A stretch of 64,000 nucleotides of DNA from Microbacterium aurum (GTDB lineage Bacteria > Actinomycetota > Actinomycetes > Actinomycetales > Microbacteriaceae). Below the pieces are notes generated by a model. That model saw only the letters and a program-made list of their open reading frames with translations. It did no database searches and had not been told where the DNA came from. Shown here one piece after another: positions 45,631-55,724 of the stretch. The stretch spans positions 2,356,001 through 2,420,000 of the forward strand of contig NZ_JAFBCQ010000001.1 in the NCBI RefSeq assembly GCF_016907815.1, given 5' to 3'. Each line of letters begins with the position of its first letter. Positions within the stretch are counted from its first letter, which is position 1. Both the position numbers and the translations under genes were made by a program.

Positions 45631-45657
45631 GTATCACCCATGTTTCGGGGATGTTAC
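45631..45657 (-). promoter_or_regulatory. GlnR-type box upstream of glnA
   Basis: Minus-strand reading GTAAC-N6-GAAAC-N6-GATAC, the a-site/b-site spacing of actinobacterial GlnR boxes (gTnAc-n6-GaAAc repeats), 81-107 bases before the glnA start codon. This predicts direct nitrogen control by GlnR; a role for the divergent RDD gene start (24 bases away) is possible. Confidence 0.7.
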
Positions 45658-45680
45658 GGCGGCCCGGATAGGCTGATTCG

Positions 45681-46082
45681 GTGACGGCGGACCCTCTCGA
45701 CAATAGCTATCCCGGCGAGCGTCTGGGGATGCCGGCTGTCGGATCCGGCAGCGTCGCGCGGCCCGGCCGCCGCATCGCGGCGCTGGCGATCGACTGGGCC
45801 GCGGCCGTGATCATCTCCATCGCGTTCTTCGCCTACGACTCGTTCGCCACGCTCGTGGTGTTCGCCGCCGTGCAGATCCTGTTTCTGCCGACGCTCGGCG
45901 GCAGCCCGGGGCACCGCCTCGTCGGGCTGCGCCTGCAGCTGGTCGGCGGGGGATGGGTGGGGCTGTGGCGCCCGATCGTGCGCACCGCGCTGCTGGTGCT
46001 CGTCATCCCCGCCGTCATCTGGGACGCCGATCAGCGCGGCCTCCACGACAAGGCCGCCGGAACGGTGCTCGTCCGCAGCTGA
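45681..46082 (+). CDS. RDD-family membrane protein
   Basis: 133 residues from GTG 45681. RDD marks: GRRIAALAIDWAAA (Arg-Asp), GSPGHRLVGLRL and DQRGLHDKAAGT at the end. Three transmembrane helices. In actinobacteria this gene commonly sits beside glnA and the DUF4191 gene. Function unknown; some RDD proteins are Na+/H+ antiporters. Confidence 0.88.
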   Translation: MTADPLDNSYPGERLGMPAVGSGSVARPGRRIAALAIDWAAAVIISIAFFAYDSFATLVVFAAVQILFLPTLGGSPGHRLVGLRLQLVGGGWVGLWRPIVRTALLVLVIPAVIWDADQRGLHDKAAGTVLVRS

Positions 46083-46140
46083 GCGGATGCGGGGGACTCC
46101 GGCAGCGGATGCGGGGACCCGGCAGCGGATGCGGGGGATT
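46082..46140. repeat. Three-copy tandem repeat between convergent genes
   Basis: AGCGGATGCGGGG-containing units of 22, 20 and 17 bases starting at 46082, 46104 and 46124, beginning in the RDD stop codon and ending at the DUF4191 stop. Units 1 and 2 share AGCGGATGCGGGG..CCGGC. Confidence 0.85.
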
Positions 46141-46849
46141 ACCGCGGGCGCGGGGCGCGGGCGCGCAGCGGGTCGATCCCCTTCGGGATCGGCAACGAGG
46201 TCACCGACTGGGACACCGAATCGACACGCTTCACGACGGCGGCCATCGTGGTGCGGTCCACCTTCTTGGGGAGCGCCTTGATGGTGGCGGAGAGCTTGGA
46301 GATCGGCACGTCGCCCTCGCCATGCCCGATGTAGAGCACGGTGATGGGCACGCCCGACGCGACGCGCTGCACCTTCATCTTCTCGTCGTTGATGAGGCGG
46401 GTCAGGCGCCCGCGGGCCCCCTCGCCCACGACGACGACACCCCCGCGACCGATGACGCGGTAGACGGCGTCCTGCGACTTCGGGTTCACCCCGACCGGCA
46501 TGTCCGAGGCGACCCAGTTGCGGCCGAGCGACGTCGAGAGCACGTGTCCCGCGGCGCCGGGCACGCCATCGAGCTTGATGTACATCGCGCGTGTCGACAG
46601 GCGCGTGAGCAAGATCATCGCGCCCAGCAGACCGAACATCAGACCCGTGACGCCCCACAGGATGATGCTCCACACCGCGACCGGCGGAATGAGGAACCCG
46701 ACGAGCACGCCGATGCCGATGCCGACGACCAGCACGGCGATGAGCACCCACGGCAGCCAGCCGAACTCGGCCTTCGTGAAGGTGAACAGGGAACGAAGCT
46801 GCGAGAAGAAGCCGGGACGCTTCTCGGTGGCGGGACCGCGGGAGGACAT
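46139..46849 (-). CDS. DUF4191 domain-containing membrane protein
   Basis: 236 residues starting MSSRGPATEKRPGF at ATG 46849. Two transmembrane helices (LPWVLIAVLVVGIGIGVLVGF, IILWGVTGLMFGLLGAMILL, about 28-80), then a cytosolic domain: YIKLDGVPGAAGHVL, GRGGVVVVGEGARGR and KKVDRTTMAAVVKRVD. Conserved in actinobacteria next to glnA; function unknown. Confidence 0.88.
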   Translation of the reverse strand: MSSRGPATEKRPGFFSQLRSLFTFTKAEFGWLPWVLIAVLVVGIGIGVLVGFLIPPVAVWSIILWGVTGLMFGLLGAMILLTRLSTRAMYIKLDGVPGAAGHVLSTSLGRNWVASDMPVGVNPKSQDAVYRVIGRGGVVVVGEGARGRLTRLINDEKMKVQRVASGVPITVLYIGHGEGDVPISKLSATIKALPKKVDRTTMAAVVKRVDSVSQSVTSLPIPKGIDPLRARAPRPR

Positions 46850-46988
46850 GGCATCCAGCCTACCGGCGTACGCGCGGCGCCATGCGTCGGCATCCATCGC
46901 CTCCTGCACAACCGACCGGTCGGCGGGACTGTCCACAGATCGGGGGATCGACGCACCGTGCCGCGCTCCGGGGCGCCACACTCGGGGC

Positions 46989-48332
46989 ATGACCCCGCTC
47001 CCGCTGCTCGACCCGCCGCCCGCACTGCGCCGGCTGCGCGCCGACGAGGCGCCGTACCCCGGAACGCTGCGCGCCGACGACCCGCCGTCCGTCTGGGTGG
47101 AGATCGGGGACCTTCCCGAGGAGATCTGGCGCGCCGAGCCGGACGGGCACGTGCTCGCGCCACGCGACATCGCGCGGACCGCGGACGGCCACGTCGCGAT
47201 CCTGCCGCACTGCGTCGAGACCCTCGCCCGCCGCCTGGACGAGCGGAGCCTGTCGGCGGGCGAAGTCGTCACCGTCGCGGTCAGCCTGCTGCGGGGAGCC
47301 GTGCAGGCGCGCGCTCTCGCGATCGACGCGGGGCGGTGGTGGGTGGATGCCGAGGGCAGACCCGTTCTCGCCGCGGGCGGCCACGGCGGCTGGCTCGACG
47401 ACACGGTCGCGCTTCTGGAGCGCATGGCGGCGTCGTCGTCCGGACCGTTGCGGCGGGCCGTCGACGCCACGAGCGCCGCGCTCTGCGCGGCCGAGCTCAC
47501 ACCGAGGGACGCCGAGGCCTGCGAAGACGGACTCTTCGACGCCGCCGACCCCGCCCCGCTCGCCGTGCGCACGCCGCTGCGCGGTCCCGGTGCGCTGAGC
47601 GTCGCGACCGTCGAACCTGCCCCGTTGCGGGCGGCGACGCTGCGACGAGACACGTCCGAGGCGCACGAGGCCGCCGCTTCGTGGCTCGCGAGGTTCACCG
47701 GCGATGACGTCGCGGAGCGGGTGGGCGCCGGCATCCGCACGCTCACGGCGCTCCCCGGCCACGTCGCGAGGTCGGTGGCGCACCGGCGGACGACCGTGAA
47801 GGAGCGCCGCCCCCGCACACCGACCCGAGCGGATGTGGCGACGGACGCGGCGGCGCGACCGCCTCGGCGGCGGGCTCCGCTGCTGGTCGCTGCGGCGGTG
47901 GGAGCCGTCGTCGTCGCGGGCGGGATGGCGTGGCCGCAGGAGGAGTCGCCGGCCGAGGCGGTGATCGCCTCCGGCACTCCGGCATCGGCCACGCCCACAG
48001 CGGTTCCGGCCGCGACGGCCGAAACGCCGGCGGCGGAGTCTGCGCCCAGCGGCGCCGCGGACCCCGTCGCCGACGTTCTGACCGCCCTCTCCGCCTGCGC
48101 AGAGAATCCCTCGTCCGCCTGCCCGATCCTGGAGGATCCCGCGGCCGAGGTCCCCGTCGGCGTCGTCAGCGACGGCACCGCCGACCGCACCGTCACACTC
48201 CTCGACGAGTACGGCGGCGTCGCGGTCTACCGGGTGGACGGCCCCGGCCGTCCCTCACAGGTGCTCGTCATCGTCTCCGTGAACGGGCAAGGGCTGGTCC
48301 GCGACGTCTATGACGTCGCAGACCAGCCCTGA
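46989..48332 (+). CDS. Hypothetical single-pass membrane protein, possibly pseudokinase-like
   Basis: 447 residues from ATG 46989; the frame is open further upstream without coding character. The N-terminal 170 residues (VLAPRDIARTADGHVAILPH, LSAGEVVTVAVSLLRGAV, VDAEGRPVLAAGGHGGWLDDT) read like a shrunken kinase-type lobe without catalytic motifs. A basic stretch precedes one transmembrane helix (about 297-316), then a Pro/Thr/Ala-rich spacer and an extracellular domain with a Cys pair (SACAENPSSACPI) and YGGVAVYRVDGPG. The pseudokinase reading is a guess. It ends 21 bases from the convergent sucB stop. Confidence 0.65.
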   Translation: MTPLPLLDPPPALRRLRADEAPYPGTLRADDPPSVWVEIGDLPEEIWRAEPDGHVLAPRDIARTADGHVAILPHCVETLARRLDERSLSAGEVVTVAVSLLRGAVQARALAIDAGRWWVDAEGRPVLAAGGHGGWLDDTVALLERMAASSSGPLRRAVDATSAALCAAELTPRDAEACEDGLFDAADPAPLAVRTPLRGPGALSVATVEPAPLRAATLRRDTSEAHEAAASWLARFTGDDVAERVGAGIRTLTALPGHVARSVAHRRTTVKERRPRTPTRADVATDAAARPPRRRAPLLVAAAVGAVVVAGGMAWPQEESPAEAVIASGTPASATPTAVPAATAETPAAESAPSGAADPVADVLTALSACAENPSSACPILEDPAAEVPVGVVSDGTADRTVTLLDEYGGVAVYRVDGPGRPSQVLVIVSVNGQGLVRDVYDVADQP

Positions 48333-48353
48333 GACCGGGTGGACCGGTGCAGC

Positions 48354-50156
48354 TCAGATGCCGAGGTTGCCCTCGAAGTCAGCCGTCTCCAGGCGCGACT
48401 TCACCGCACCCAGGAACCGAGCCGCGTCCGCCCCGTCGACGATGCGGTGATCGTACGACAGCGCCAGGTACACGTAGGAGCGGATGCCGATGGCTTCCAC
48501 ACCGTCGACCTTCACCACGCCCGGCTCCTTGACGACCGCGCCGGTGCCGAGGATCGCCGACTGGGGCAGGAAGACCACCGGCGTGTCGAAGAGGGCACCG
48601 CGCGAACCGGTGTTGGTCACCGTGAAGGTGCCGCCGGCGAGCTCGTCGGGCTTCAGCTTGTTGTCGCGCGTCCGCGCGGCGAGGTCGGCGATCTCGGTGG
48701 AGATGTCGGCCAGCGTCTTGCCGCCCGCGTCGCGCAGCACCGGCGTCAGCAGACCGCGCTCGGTGTCCACGGCGATGGAGATGTTCTCCGTCGGCGGGTA
48801 GACGATGTCCGTGCCGTTGACGGTCGCGTTGATGACGGGGTAGGCCTGCAGCGCCTCGGCGGCCGCAAGGACGAAGAACGGCAGGAACGAGAGCTTGCCA
48901 CCGGTCTTGGCGACGAAGTCCGCCTGGACGGCACTGCGGTAGGCGGCGACCTTCGTGACGTCGACCTTCACCACCGTCGTCAACTGCGCGGTCTGCTGCA
49001 TCGACGCGACGGCCCGCTCGGCGAGCACCTTGCGCAGGCGCGACATCGGCTGCGTGGTGCCGCGCAGCGGGGACACCTCGACCGGTGCCGGTGCGGCGGC
49101 GGCCGGTGCGGCCGCGGGCGTCGCGCCACCCTGCGCCGCCTCGGCGGCCTTCAGGACGTCTTCCTTGCGGATGCGCCCACCGACGCCAGTGCCCGTGACC
49201 GACGCGAGGTCGACGCCCTGCTGCTGAGCGAGGCGCCGCACGAGCGGAGTCACGTAGGTCGTGACGTCGTCATCTGCCGCAGCCGCGGCGGGCGCCTCCG
49301 CCGCCGGGGCAGGCGCTGCGGCCGGGGCCGGAGCAGCGGCCGGAGCCGGAGCGGGAGTGGGGGCAGGCGCCTCAGCAGCGGCAGGAGCCTCCGCGGGAGC
49401 AGGCGCCTCAGCAGCCGCAGGAGCCTCAGCGGGAGCGGGCGCCTCAGCGGGAGCGGGCGCCTCCGCCGCCGGGGCCGGAGCGGCGGGCGCCGCCGCGGCG
49501 GGAGCGCCCGAGCCGATGCGAGCCAGGGTCGCACCGACGGCGACGGTCTCGTCCTCGGCCACCAGGATCTCCTGGAGCGTGCCGGCGACGGGCGAGGGGA
49601 TCTCGGTGTCGACCTTGTCGGTGGAGATCTCCAGCAGCGGCTCGTCGACGGCGACGTCGTCGCCGACCTGCTTGAGCCAGCGGGTGACCGTTCCCTCGGT
49701 GACGCTCTCACCGAGTTCGGGGAGCACGACGTCCTTGGCATCGCCGGAGGCAGCCGGCACGGCATCCTGAGCCGGAGCGGCTTCCTGAGCCGGCGCCGCG
49801 GGGGCCTCGGCCGGAGCGGCCTCCTGAGCCGGGGCCGCCTCCTGCGTCGGAGCGGCGGGGGCCTCGGCGGGCGCGGCCTGCTCCGCGGCGGGAGCCTCGT
49901 CGCCCGTGGGCTGGCCCGATCCGTCGCCGATCTTGGCGAGGACGGCGCCGACCTCGACGGTCTCGTCCTCCTGGACGAGGATCTCTTCGATGACGCCGCT
50001 GACGGGGGAGGGGATCTCCGTGTCGACCTTGTCGGTCGAGATCTCGAGCAGGCCCTCGTCGGCCTGGATCGTGTCACCGACCTTCTTGAGCCAGCGGGTG
50101 ACCGTTCCCTCGGTGACGCTCTCGCCGAGCGCGGGGAGGACCACGGATGTGCTCAT
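48354..50156 (-). CDS. sucB: Dihydrolipoamide acyltransferase E2 with two lipoyl domains
   Basis: 600 residues. Lipoyl domain 1 (about 1-78) and lipoyl domain 2 (about 140-218) both carry the DKVDTEIPSPV lipoylation Lys. Between and after them are long Ala/Pro/Glu linkers, coded by repetitive DNA (about 49740-49900 and 49270-49500). Peripheral subunit-binding domain VTPLVRRLAQQQGVDLASV (about 300), catalytic domain ending SYDHRIVDGADAARFL with active His and Asp. In actinobacteria this SucB/DlaT protein can serve both pyruvate and 2-oxoglutarate dehydrogenases. Downstream of lpd. Confidence 0.93.
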   Translation of the reverse strand: MSTSVVLPALGESVTEGTVTRWLKKVGDTIQADEGLLEISTDKVDTEIPSPVSGVIEEILVQEDETVEVGAVLAKIGDGSGQPTGDEAPAAEQAAPAEAPAAPTQEAAPAQEAAPAEAPAAPAQEAAPAQDAVPAASGDAKDVVLPELGESVTEGTVTRWLKQVGDDVAVDEPLLEISTDKVDTEIPSPVAGTLQEILVAEDETVAVGATLARIGSGAPAAAAPAAPAPAAEAPAPAEAPAPAEAPAAAEAPAPAEAPAAAEAPAPTPAPAPAAAPAPAAAPAPAAEAPAAAAADDDVTTYVTPLVRRLAQQQGVDLASVTGTGVGGRIRKEDVLKAAEAAQGGATPAAAPAAAAPAPVEVSPLRGTTQPMSRLRKVLAERAVASMQQTAQLTTVVKVDVTKVAAYRSAVQADFVAKTGGKLSFLPFFVLAAAEALQAYPVINATVNGTDIVYPPTENISIAVDTERGLLTPVLRDAGGKTLADISTEIADLAARTRDNKLKPDELAGGTFTVTNTGSRGALFDTPVVFLPQSAILGTGAVVKEPGVVKVDGVEAIGIRSYVYLALSYDHRIVDGADAARFLGAVKSRLETADFEGNLGI

Positions 50157-50241
50157 GACTGTGTCTCCTTCAGAAGTTCGATGTCCTGATCTAGCTTAGT
50201 GACCCTCCGGACCGCCGGTGGCGGCACGCGGAGCGCACGGT

Positions 50242-51621
50242 TCACAGTGCGTGCAGCGGCTTGCCCGCCAGCGCCAGGAATGCCTCGCCGAGCGCCTCGC
50301 TCTGCGTTGGGTGGGCGTGCAGCAGCGGGGCGATGTCCTCCGGGTGCGCTTCCCAGGCGACGGCCAGCTGCCCTTCGGTGATGAGCTCGCCGACCCGATC
50401 GCCCACCAGATGGACCCCGAGCACCGGCCCGTCCGCGACGCGGACGACTTTCGCGATGCCGGAGGTGCCAATGATCTCGCTGCGCCCGTTGCCGGCGAGG
50501 TTGTACTCGTATGCGACGACGGCATCGCCGTGCTCGGCGCGGGCCGCCTCCTCGGTCACGCCGACCGAGGCGACCTCCGGGTGCGAGTACGTGATGCGCG
50601 GGATCGTGTGCTCGGCCACCGCCACCGGGTTCAATCCGGCGATCTCCTCCGCGACGAAGATGCCCTGCTGGAATCCGCGATGCGCGAGCTGGAGGCCGGG
50701 GACGATGTCGCCGGCGGCCCAGACATGCGGCACGCTGGTCTGCAGCCGCGCGTCCACGGTGACGAAGCCGCGGTCGAGGGCGATGCCCGCTTCCTCGAAC
50801 CCCATTCCGGCGGTCGCGGGACCGCGTCCGACCGCGACCAGCAGGTAGTCCGCCGACAGCTGTCCACCGTCTTCCAGCGTGACCGTGACCCCGGCATCCG
50901 TCTGCGACACCGAGGCGAACCGCGCGCCGAGCCGCGCCGTGATGCCGCGCTTGCGGAAGGCGCGTTCGAGCGCCTTGCTGGCGGCCACATCCTCCACGGG
51001 CACGAGGTGGTCGAGGGCTTCGAGGATCGTGACCTCGGCGCCCAGCGAGCGCCACGCGCTGGCGAACTCGACGCCGATGACCCCGCCGCCGAGCACGATG
51101 ACGGATGCCGGGACCTCCCGCAACGCGAGGGCCTGCTCGCTGCCGATGACGCGACCGGCGAGCTCGAGGCCCGGCAGGGTGCGGGTGTACGAGCCGGTCG
51201 CGAGCAGGACGTCGGCGCCGCGGTACCGGTCGTCTCCGACGGCGACCGCCGGCCCGTCGGCGTCGACGACAAGCCGGCCGACACCGGCGACGACCGTGAT
51301 GCCGCGAGCCCGGACGAGGCCTTCGAGACCCGCGAACTTCTTCGCGACGATCCGCTCTCGGAACGCGGCGACCGCCTCGGCGTCGACCCCCTCGAGCGTC
51401 GCGCCGATGCCCACCGACGCCGCCGCGCGCACCTGATCGGCGACCTCCGCGGAGTGCAGGAGTGCCTTCGTCGGAATGCACCCGCGATGCAGGCACGTGC
51501 CGCCCAGCCGATCCTGCTCGACGAGCACGACGGAGCGCCCGAGCTCGGCTGCGCGCAGTGCCGCGGCATAGCCGGCGGACCCGCCGCCCAGGATCACGAG
51601 GTCGCTGACATGGTCGGTCAT
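50242..51621 (-). CDS. lpdA: Dihydrolipoyl dehydrogenase (E3)
   Basis: 459 residues. FAD motif VILGGGSAGYAAALRAAELG (about 8-27), redox disulfide GGTCLHRGCIPTKALLHS (Cys about 41 and 46), NAD domain VIVLGGGVIGVEFASAW (about 172-188), catalytic His-Glu in HAHPTQSEALGEAF near the C-terminus. Reoxidises E2 dihydrolipoamide. Between pepA and sucB on the same strand. Confidence 0.96.
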   Translation of the reverse strand: MTDHVSDLVILGGGSAGYAAALRAAELGRSVVLVEQDRLGGTCLHRGCIPTKALLHSAEVADQVRAAASVGIGATLEGVDAEAVAAFRERIVAKKFAGLEGLVRARGITVVAGVGRLVVDADGPAVAVGDDRYRGADVLLATGSYTRTLPGLELAGRVIGSEQALALREVPASVIVLGGGVIGVEFASAWRSLGAEVTILEALDHLVPVEDVAASKALERAFRKRGITARLGARFASVSQTDAGVTVTLEDGGQLSADYLLVAVGRGPATAGMGFEEAGIALDRGFVTVDARLQTSVPHVWAAGDIVPGLQLAHRGFQQGIFVAEEIAGLNPVAVAEHTIPRITYSHPEVASVGVTEEAARAEHGDAVVAYEYNLAGNGRSEIIGTSGIAKVVRVADGPVLGVHLVGDRVGELITEGQLAVAWEAHPEDIAPLLHAHPTQSEALGEAFLALAGKPLHAL

Positions 51622-53087
51622 CGCGCGTCTCCTTCGACGAAAGCGAGCAGCGACCGGACGGCCGCCGCGGTGGGTCCCTTGTCGTTCGCACCGGCGGCCG
51701 CCTTCGCGGTCCCGCTCCCGGCGATGTCGAGATGCACCCAGGGGATGCGGGGAGCGTCGGCGTCGTCGGAGACGCGACCGACGAACCGCTGCAGGAACAG
51801 GCCCGCGAACAGCGCGCCGCCGGTGGGGTCGCCGATCTTCGCGTTCTGCAGGTCGGCGATGGGCGACTCCAGCTCCTCCGCCATGTGTGCGGGCAGGGGC
51901 AGCGGCCAGGCGAGCTCGCCGGCCTCATCCGCGGCGGCGAGGTACTCGGCGACGGCCTCCTCGTCGCCCATGACGCCGGTGTGCCGCGAACCGAGCGCGA
52001 CCGAGATCGCACCGGTGAGCGTGGCGACGTCGATGATGACGTCGGGCTGGGTGCGGCTCGCGGCGACCAGTCCGTCGGCGAGCACCAGCCGGCCCTCCGC
52101 GTCGGTGTTGAGCACCTCGACGCTCGTGCCGTCCAGCATCCGCAGCACGTCGCCGGGGCGGATCGCGCGACCGGAGGGCATGTTGTCCGCGAGGCACATC
52201 CAGCCCGTCACCCGGACGGGCAGCGCGCGCTCGGCGGCGGCGCGGACGACGGCGAGCACGGTCGCCGCGCCGCACATGTCGTACTTCATACCGACCATGC
52301 TGGCCGCGGGCTTGAGCGAGAGGCCGCCGGTGTCGAACGTGATGCCCTTGCCGACCAGCGCGACGTGACGCTGGGCGCCGTCGGGGGCGTAGTCGAGGCG
52401 GACGAGACGCGGCGGCCGGTCGGATCCCTGTCCCACGCCGAGGATGCCGCCGTATCCGCCCTCGGCGAGCTCGCGCTCGTCGAGCACCGTCACGGTGATG
52501 GGCAGTTCGGCGACCGCCGCGGTGGCCGCGTCGGCGACGTCCTGGGGTCCCAGCCATTCGGCGGGGGTGTTGACGAGGTCCTTGACGAGCGCCGTGGCCG
52601 CCCCGATCGTGCGGGCACGATCCAGTTCGTCGGCCGCGTCCTCGGCGTGCAGAACGACGCGGGAGGCGCGCGCCGGTCCCGGCGCGGTCTTGTAGCCGTC
52701 GAAGCGGTAGCCGCCGATGACGGCCCCCTCGGCGAGGGCGCGCGCGGCACCGGCGGTGCCGGCGACGGCCGGGGCGCCGATGGCGACGACGTCGAACCCA
52801 GTGGTGGTCCGCACGGCGGCGCCCACGGCGTCGCGGAGCGTCGCGGCATCCGGGTCACTGCCCGTCCCCACGACGACAAGCGGCGTGCCGGTCGCGTCCG
52901 GGGCGTACGCGCGCACGGTCGCGCCGGCGGCACCCGTGAACCCGACCGCCTCCAGAGCGGCCTGCAGTCCCGGCCAGTCCGCGAGGATGTCTCCGGCGTC
53001 GGCGAGCGGCGGGAGCGCGAGGATCAGCGCATCGGCTTCGGCCCCGCGCAGGGGAACAGGGGAGTGCGACAGCTCGGGGAACGCCAT
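51618..53087 (-). CDS. pepA: Leucyl aminopeptidase (M17)
   Basis: 489 residues from ATG 53087, preferred over ATG 53096 because AGGA then lies eight bases upstream. Di-metal site: VGKGITFDTGGLSLKP (Lys, Asp, about 245-260), YDMCGAATV (Asp) and the signature NTDAEGRLVLADGL (about 325-338). Cleaves N-terminal residues from peptides in the cytosol. The stop overlaps lpdA by four bases. Confidence 0.95.
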   Translation of the reverse strand: MAFPELSHSPVPLRGAEADALILALPPLADAGDILADWPGLQAALEAVGFTGAAGATVRAYAPDATGTPLVVVGTGSDPDAATLRDAVGAAVRTTTGFDVVAIGAPAVAGTAGAARALAEGAVIGGYRFDGYKTAPGPARASRVVLHAEDAADELDRARTIGAATALVKDLVNTPAEWLGPQDVADAATAAVAELPITVTVLDERELAEGGYGGILGVGQGSDRPPRLVRLDYAPDGAQRHVALVGKGITFDTGGLSLKPAASMVGMKYDMCGAATVLAVVRAAAERALPVRVTGWMCLADNMPSGRAIRPGDVLRMLDGTSVEVLNTDAEGRLVLADGLVAASRTQPDVIIDVATLTGAISVALGSRHTGVMGDEEAVAEYLAAADEAGELAWPLPLPAHMAEELESPIADLQNAKIGDPTGGALFAGLFLQRFVGRVSDDADAPRIPWVHLDIAGSGTAKAAAGANDKGPTAAAVRSLLAFVEGDAR

Positions 53088-53192
53088 GCGTCCCATCCTA
53101 CGGACGCGCCCCCGGCGGCCCCCGGAGACCGCGGCTGTTCGCTGTCAGCGCGACCCGGCGCCGGCGTCGCCGCGGGCTCGTACAGTTGATCC

Positions 53193-54146
53193 ATGCCCTT
53201 GAGCGGTCCCCTGTACGAACGTGTCGCGTCGGCACCGCCGGTTCCGGCCGGTCTGCCGATGGTGGTCGTGCTTACCGGTTTCACGGATGCCGGCGGTGCC
53301 GTGTCGCAGATGATCGAACTGTTCCGGGAGGACCTGTCGCCTTCGCCGGTGGTGTCCTTCTCGGCGGACGTGCTCCTCGATTACCGTGCCCGCCGGCCCG
53401 TCATCACCTTCGACGCCGACCATCTCACCGACTACCGTCCGCCGCGGCTGGAGCTCTCCCTCGTGCACGATGCGATCGGCCAGCCCTTCGTGCTGCTGGC
53501 CGGCTTCGAGCCGGACTTCGCGTGGGATGCCTTCACCGAGACCGTCGTCGGCCTCGCGGAGGGGCTTGAGGTCGCCACCGTGACATGGGTGCACGCCATT
53601 CCCATGCCGGTCCCGCACACCCGCCCCATCGGCACGACCGTCAGCGGCACGCGCAGCGAACTGACGCAGGCGCACTCGGTGTGGCAGCCGCACACGCAGG
53701 TCCCCGCGACGGTCGGTCATCTGCTCGAGCACCGATTCGCGCAGAGTGGAGCGGCCGTCTCGGGGTTCGTGCTCCTGGTGCCGCACTACCTCGCCGACAC
53801 GGACTATCCGGCGGCCGCCCTGGCGGGCCTGGACAGCCTGTCCGTCGCCACCGGTCTCGTCTTCGATGCCGACGGCGTGCGCGAGGAGAATCGGGAGTAT
53901 CTGGCCAAGGTCGACGACCAGGTCGAGGGCAACGCCGAGCTGACCGCGATGCTGCGCACGCTCGAGGAACGGTACGACTCCTATATGGCCGGCTCCAATC
54001 TGGGGCAGCCGATCATCCACACCGGCGACCTGCCGAGCGCCGACGAGCTCGCGGCCGAGCTCGAGCGCTTCCTCGCCGATCGTCGTCCCGACGACGACCG
54101 CCGCAGCGACGACAAGCGCGGGGACGACAAGTGGGGCCGCCGCTGA
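53193..54146 (+). CDS. PAC2-family protein
   Basis: 317 residues from ATG 53193, divergent from pepA. PAC2 family marks: MVVVLTGFTDAGGAVSQMIE (about 22-41), VTWVHAIPMPVPHTRPI (about 130), GFVLLVPHYLADTDYPAAAL (about 190). Charged C-terminal tail rich in Asp/Arg (RRPDDDRRSDDKRGDDK). PAC2 proteins resemble proteasome-assembly chaperones; the bacterial role is unclear. Confidence 0.88.
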   Translation: MPLSGPLYERVASAPPVPAGLPMVVVLTGFTDAGGAVSQMIELFREDLSPSPVVSFSADVLLDYRARRPVITFDADHLTDYRPPRLELSLVHDAIGQPFVLLAGFEPDFAWDAFTETVVGLAEGLEVATVTWVHAIPMPVPHTRPIGTTVSGTRSELTQAHSVWQPHTQVPATVGHLLEHRFAQSGAAVSGFVLLVPHYLADTDYPAAALAGLDSLSVATGLVFDADGVREENREYLAKVDDQVEGNAELTAMLRTLEERYDSYMAGSNLGQPIIHTGDLPSADELAAELERFLADRRPDDDRRSDDKRGDDKWGRR

Positions 54147-54326
54147 CGGAATGCCCGGTGGCTCCGCGGCGTTGGATCTTCAGACGGTCCGACGCACGGA
54201 GCTATTGCGCATGGTCGGGACCATCATGTATGCGACAATGGACGTCCGACCCGTTGTCAGCACCAGGAGATCCCCCTCGCGGGAGACTCTGGGGACTTGA
54301 CAAGGGTCTTACTCCTGTCCGAAAAC

Positions 54327-54343
54327 CCGGCGGCTCCCGCCGG
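54327..54343 (+). promoter_or_regulatory. Hairpin next to the rpoD Shine-Dalgarno
   Basis: CCGGCGG-CTC-CCGCCGG, perfect 7-bp GC stem, ending two bases before GAAAGG (SD, 54345-54350). It could tune rpoD translation; no experimental support. Confidence 0.5.
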
Positions 54344-54356
54344 TGAAAGGCAAGAC

Positions 54357-55720
<1,364 letters not shown>

Positions 55721-55724
<4 letters not shown>

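Noticed and set aside
46082..46140. Possible CRISPR array
   Set aside because: Only three directly abutting units without spacers; no cas genes.
49270..49900. Repetitive DNA as a mobile or satellite element
   Set aside because: It is coding sequence for the Ala/Pro/Glu linkers of the E2 lipoyl protein.
54297..54356. TTG start giving a 475-residue sigma factor
   Set aside because: No good SD, and the extra residues cross a GC hairpin; GTG 57 bases in has GAAAGG at good spacing. Not fully excluded.
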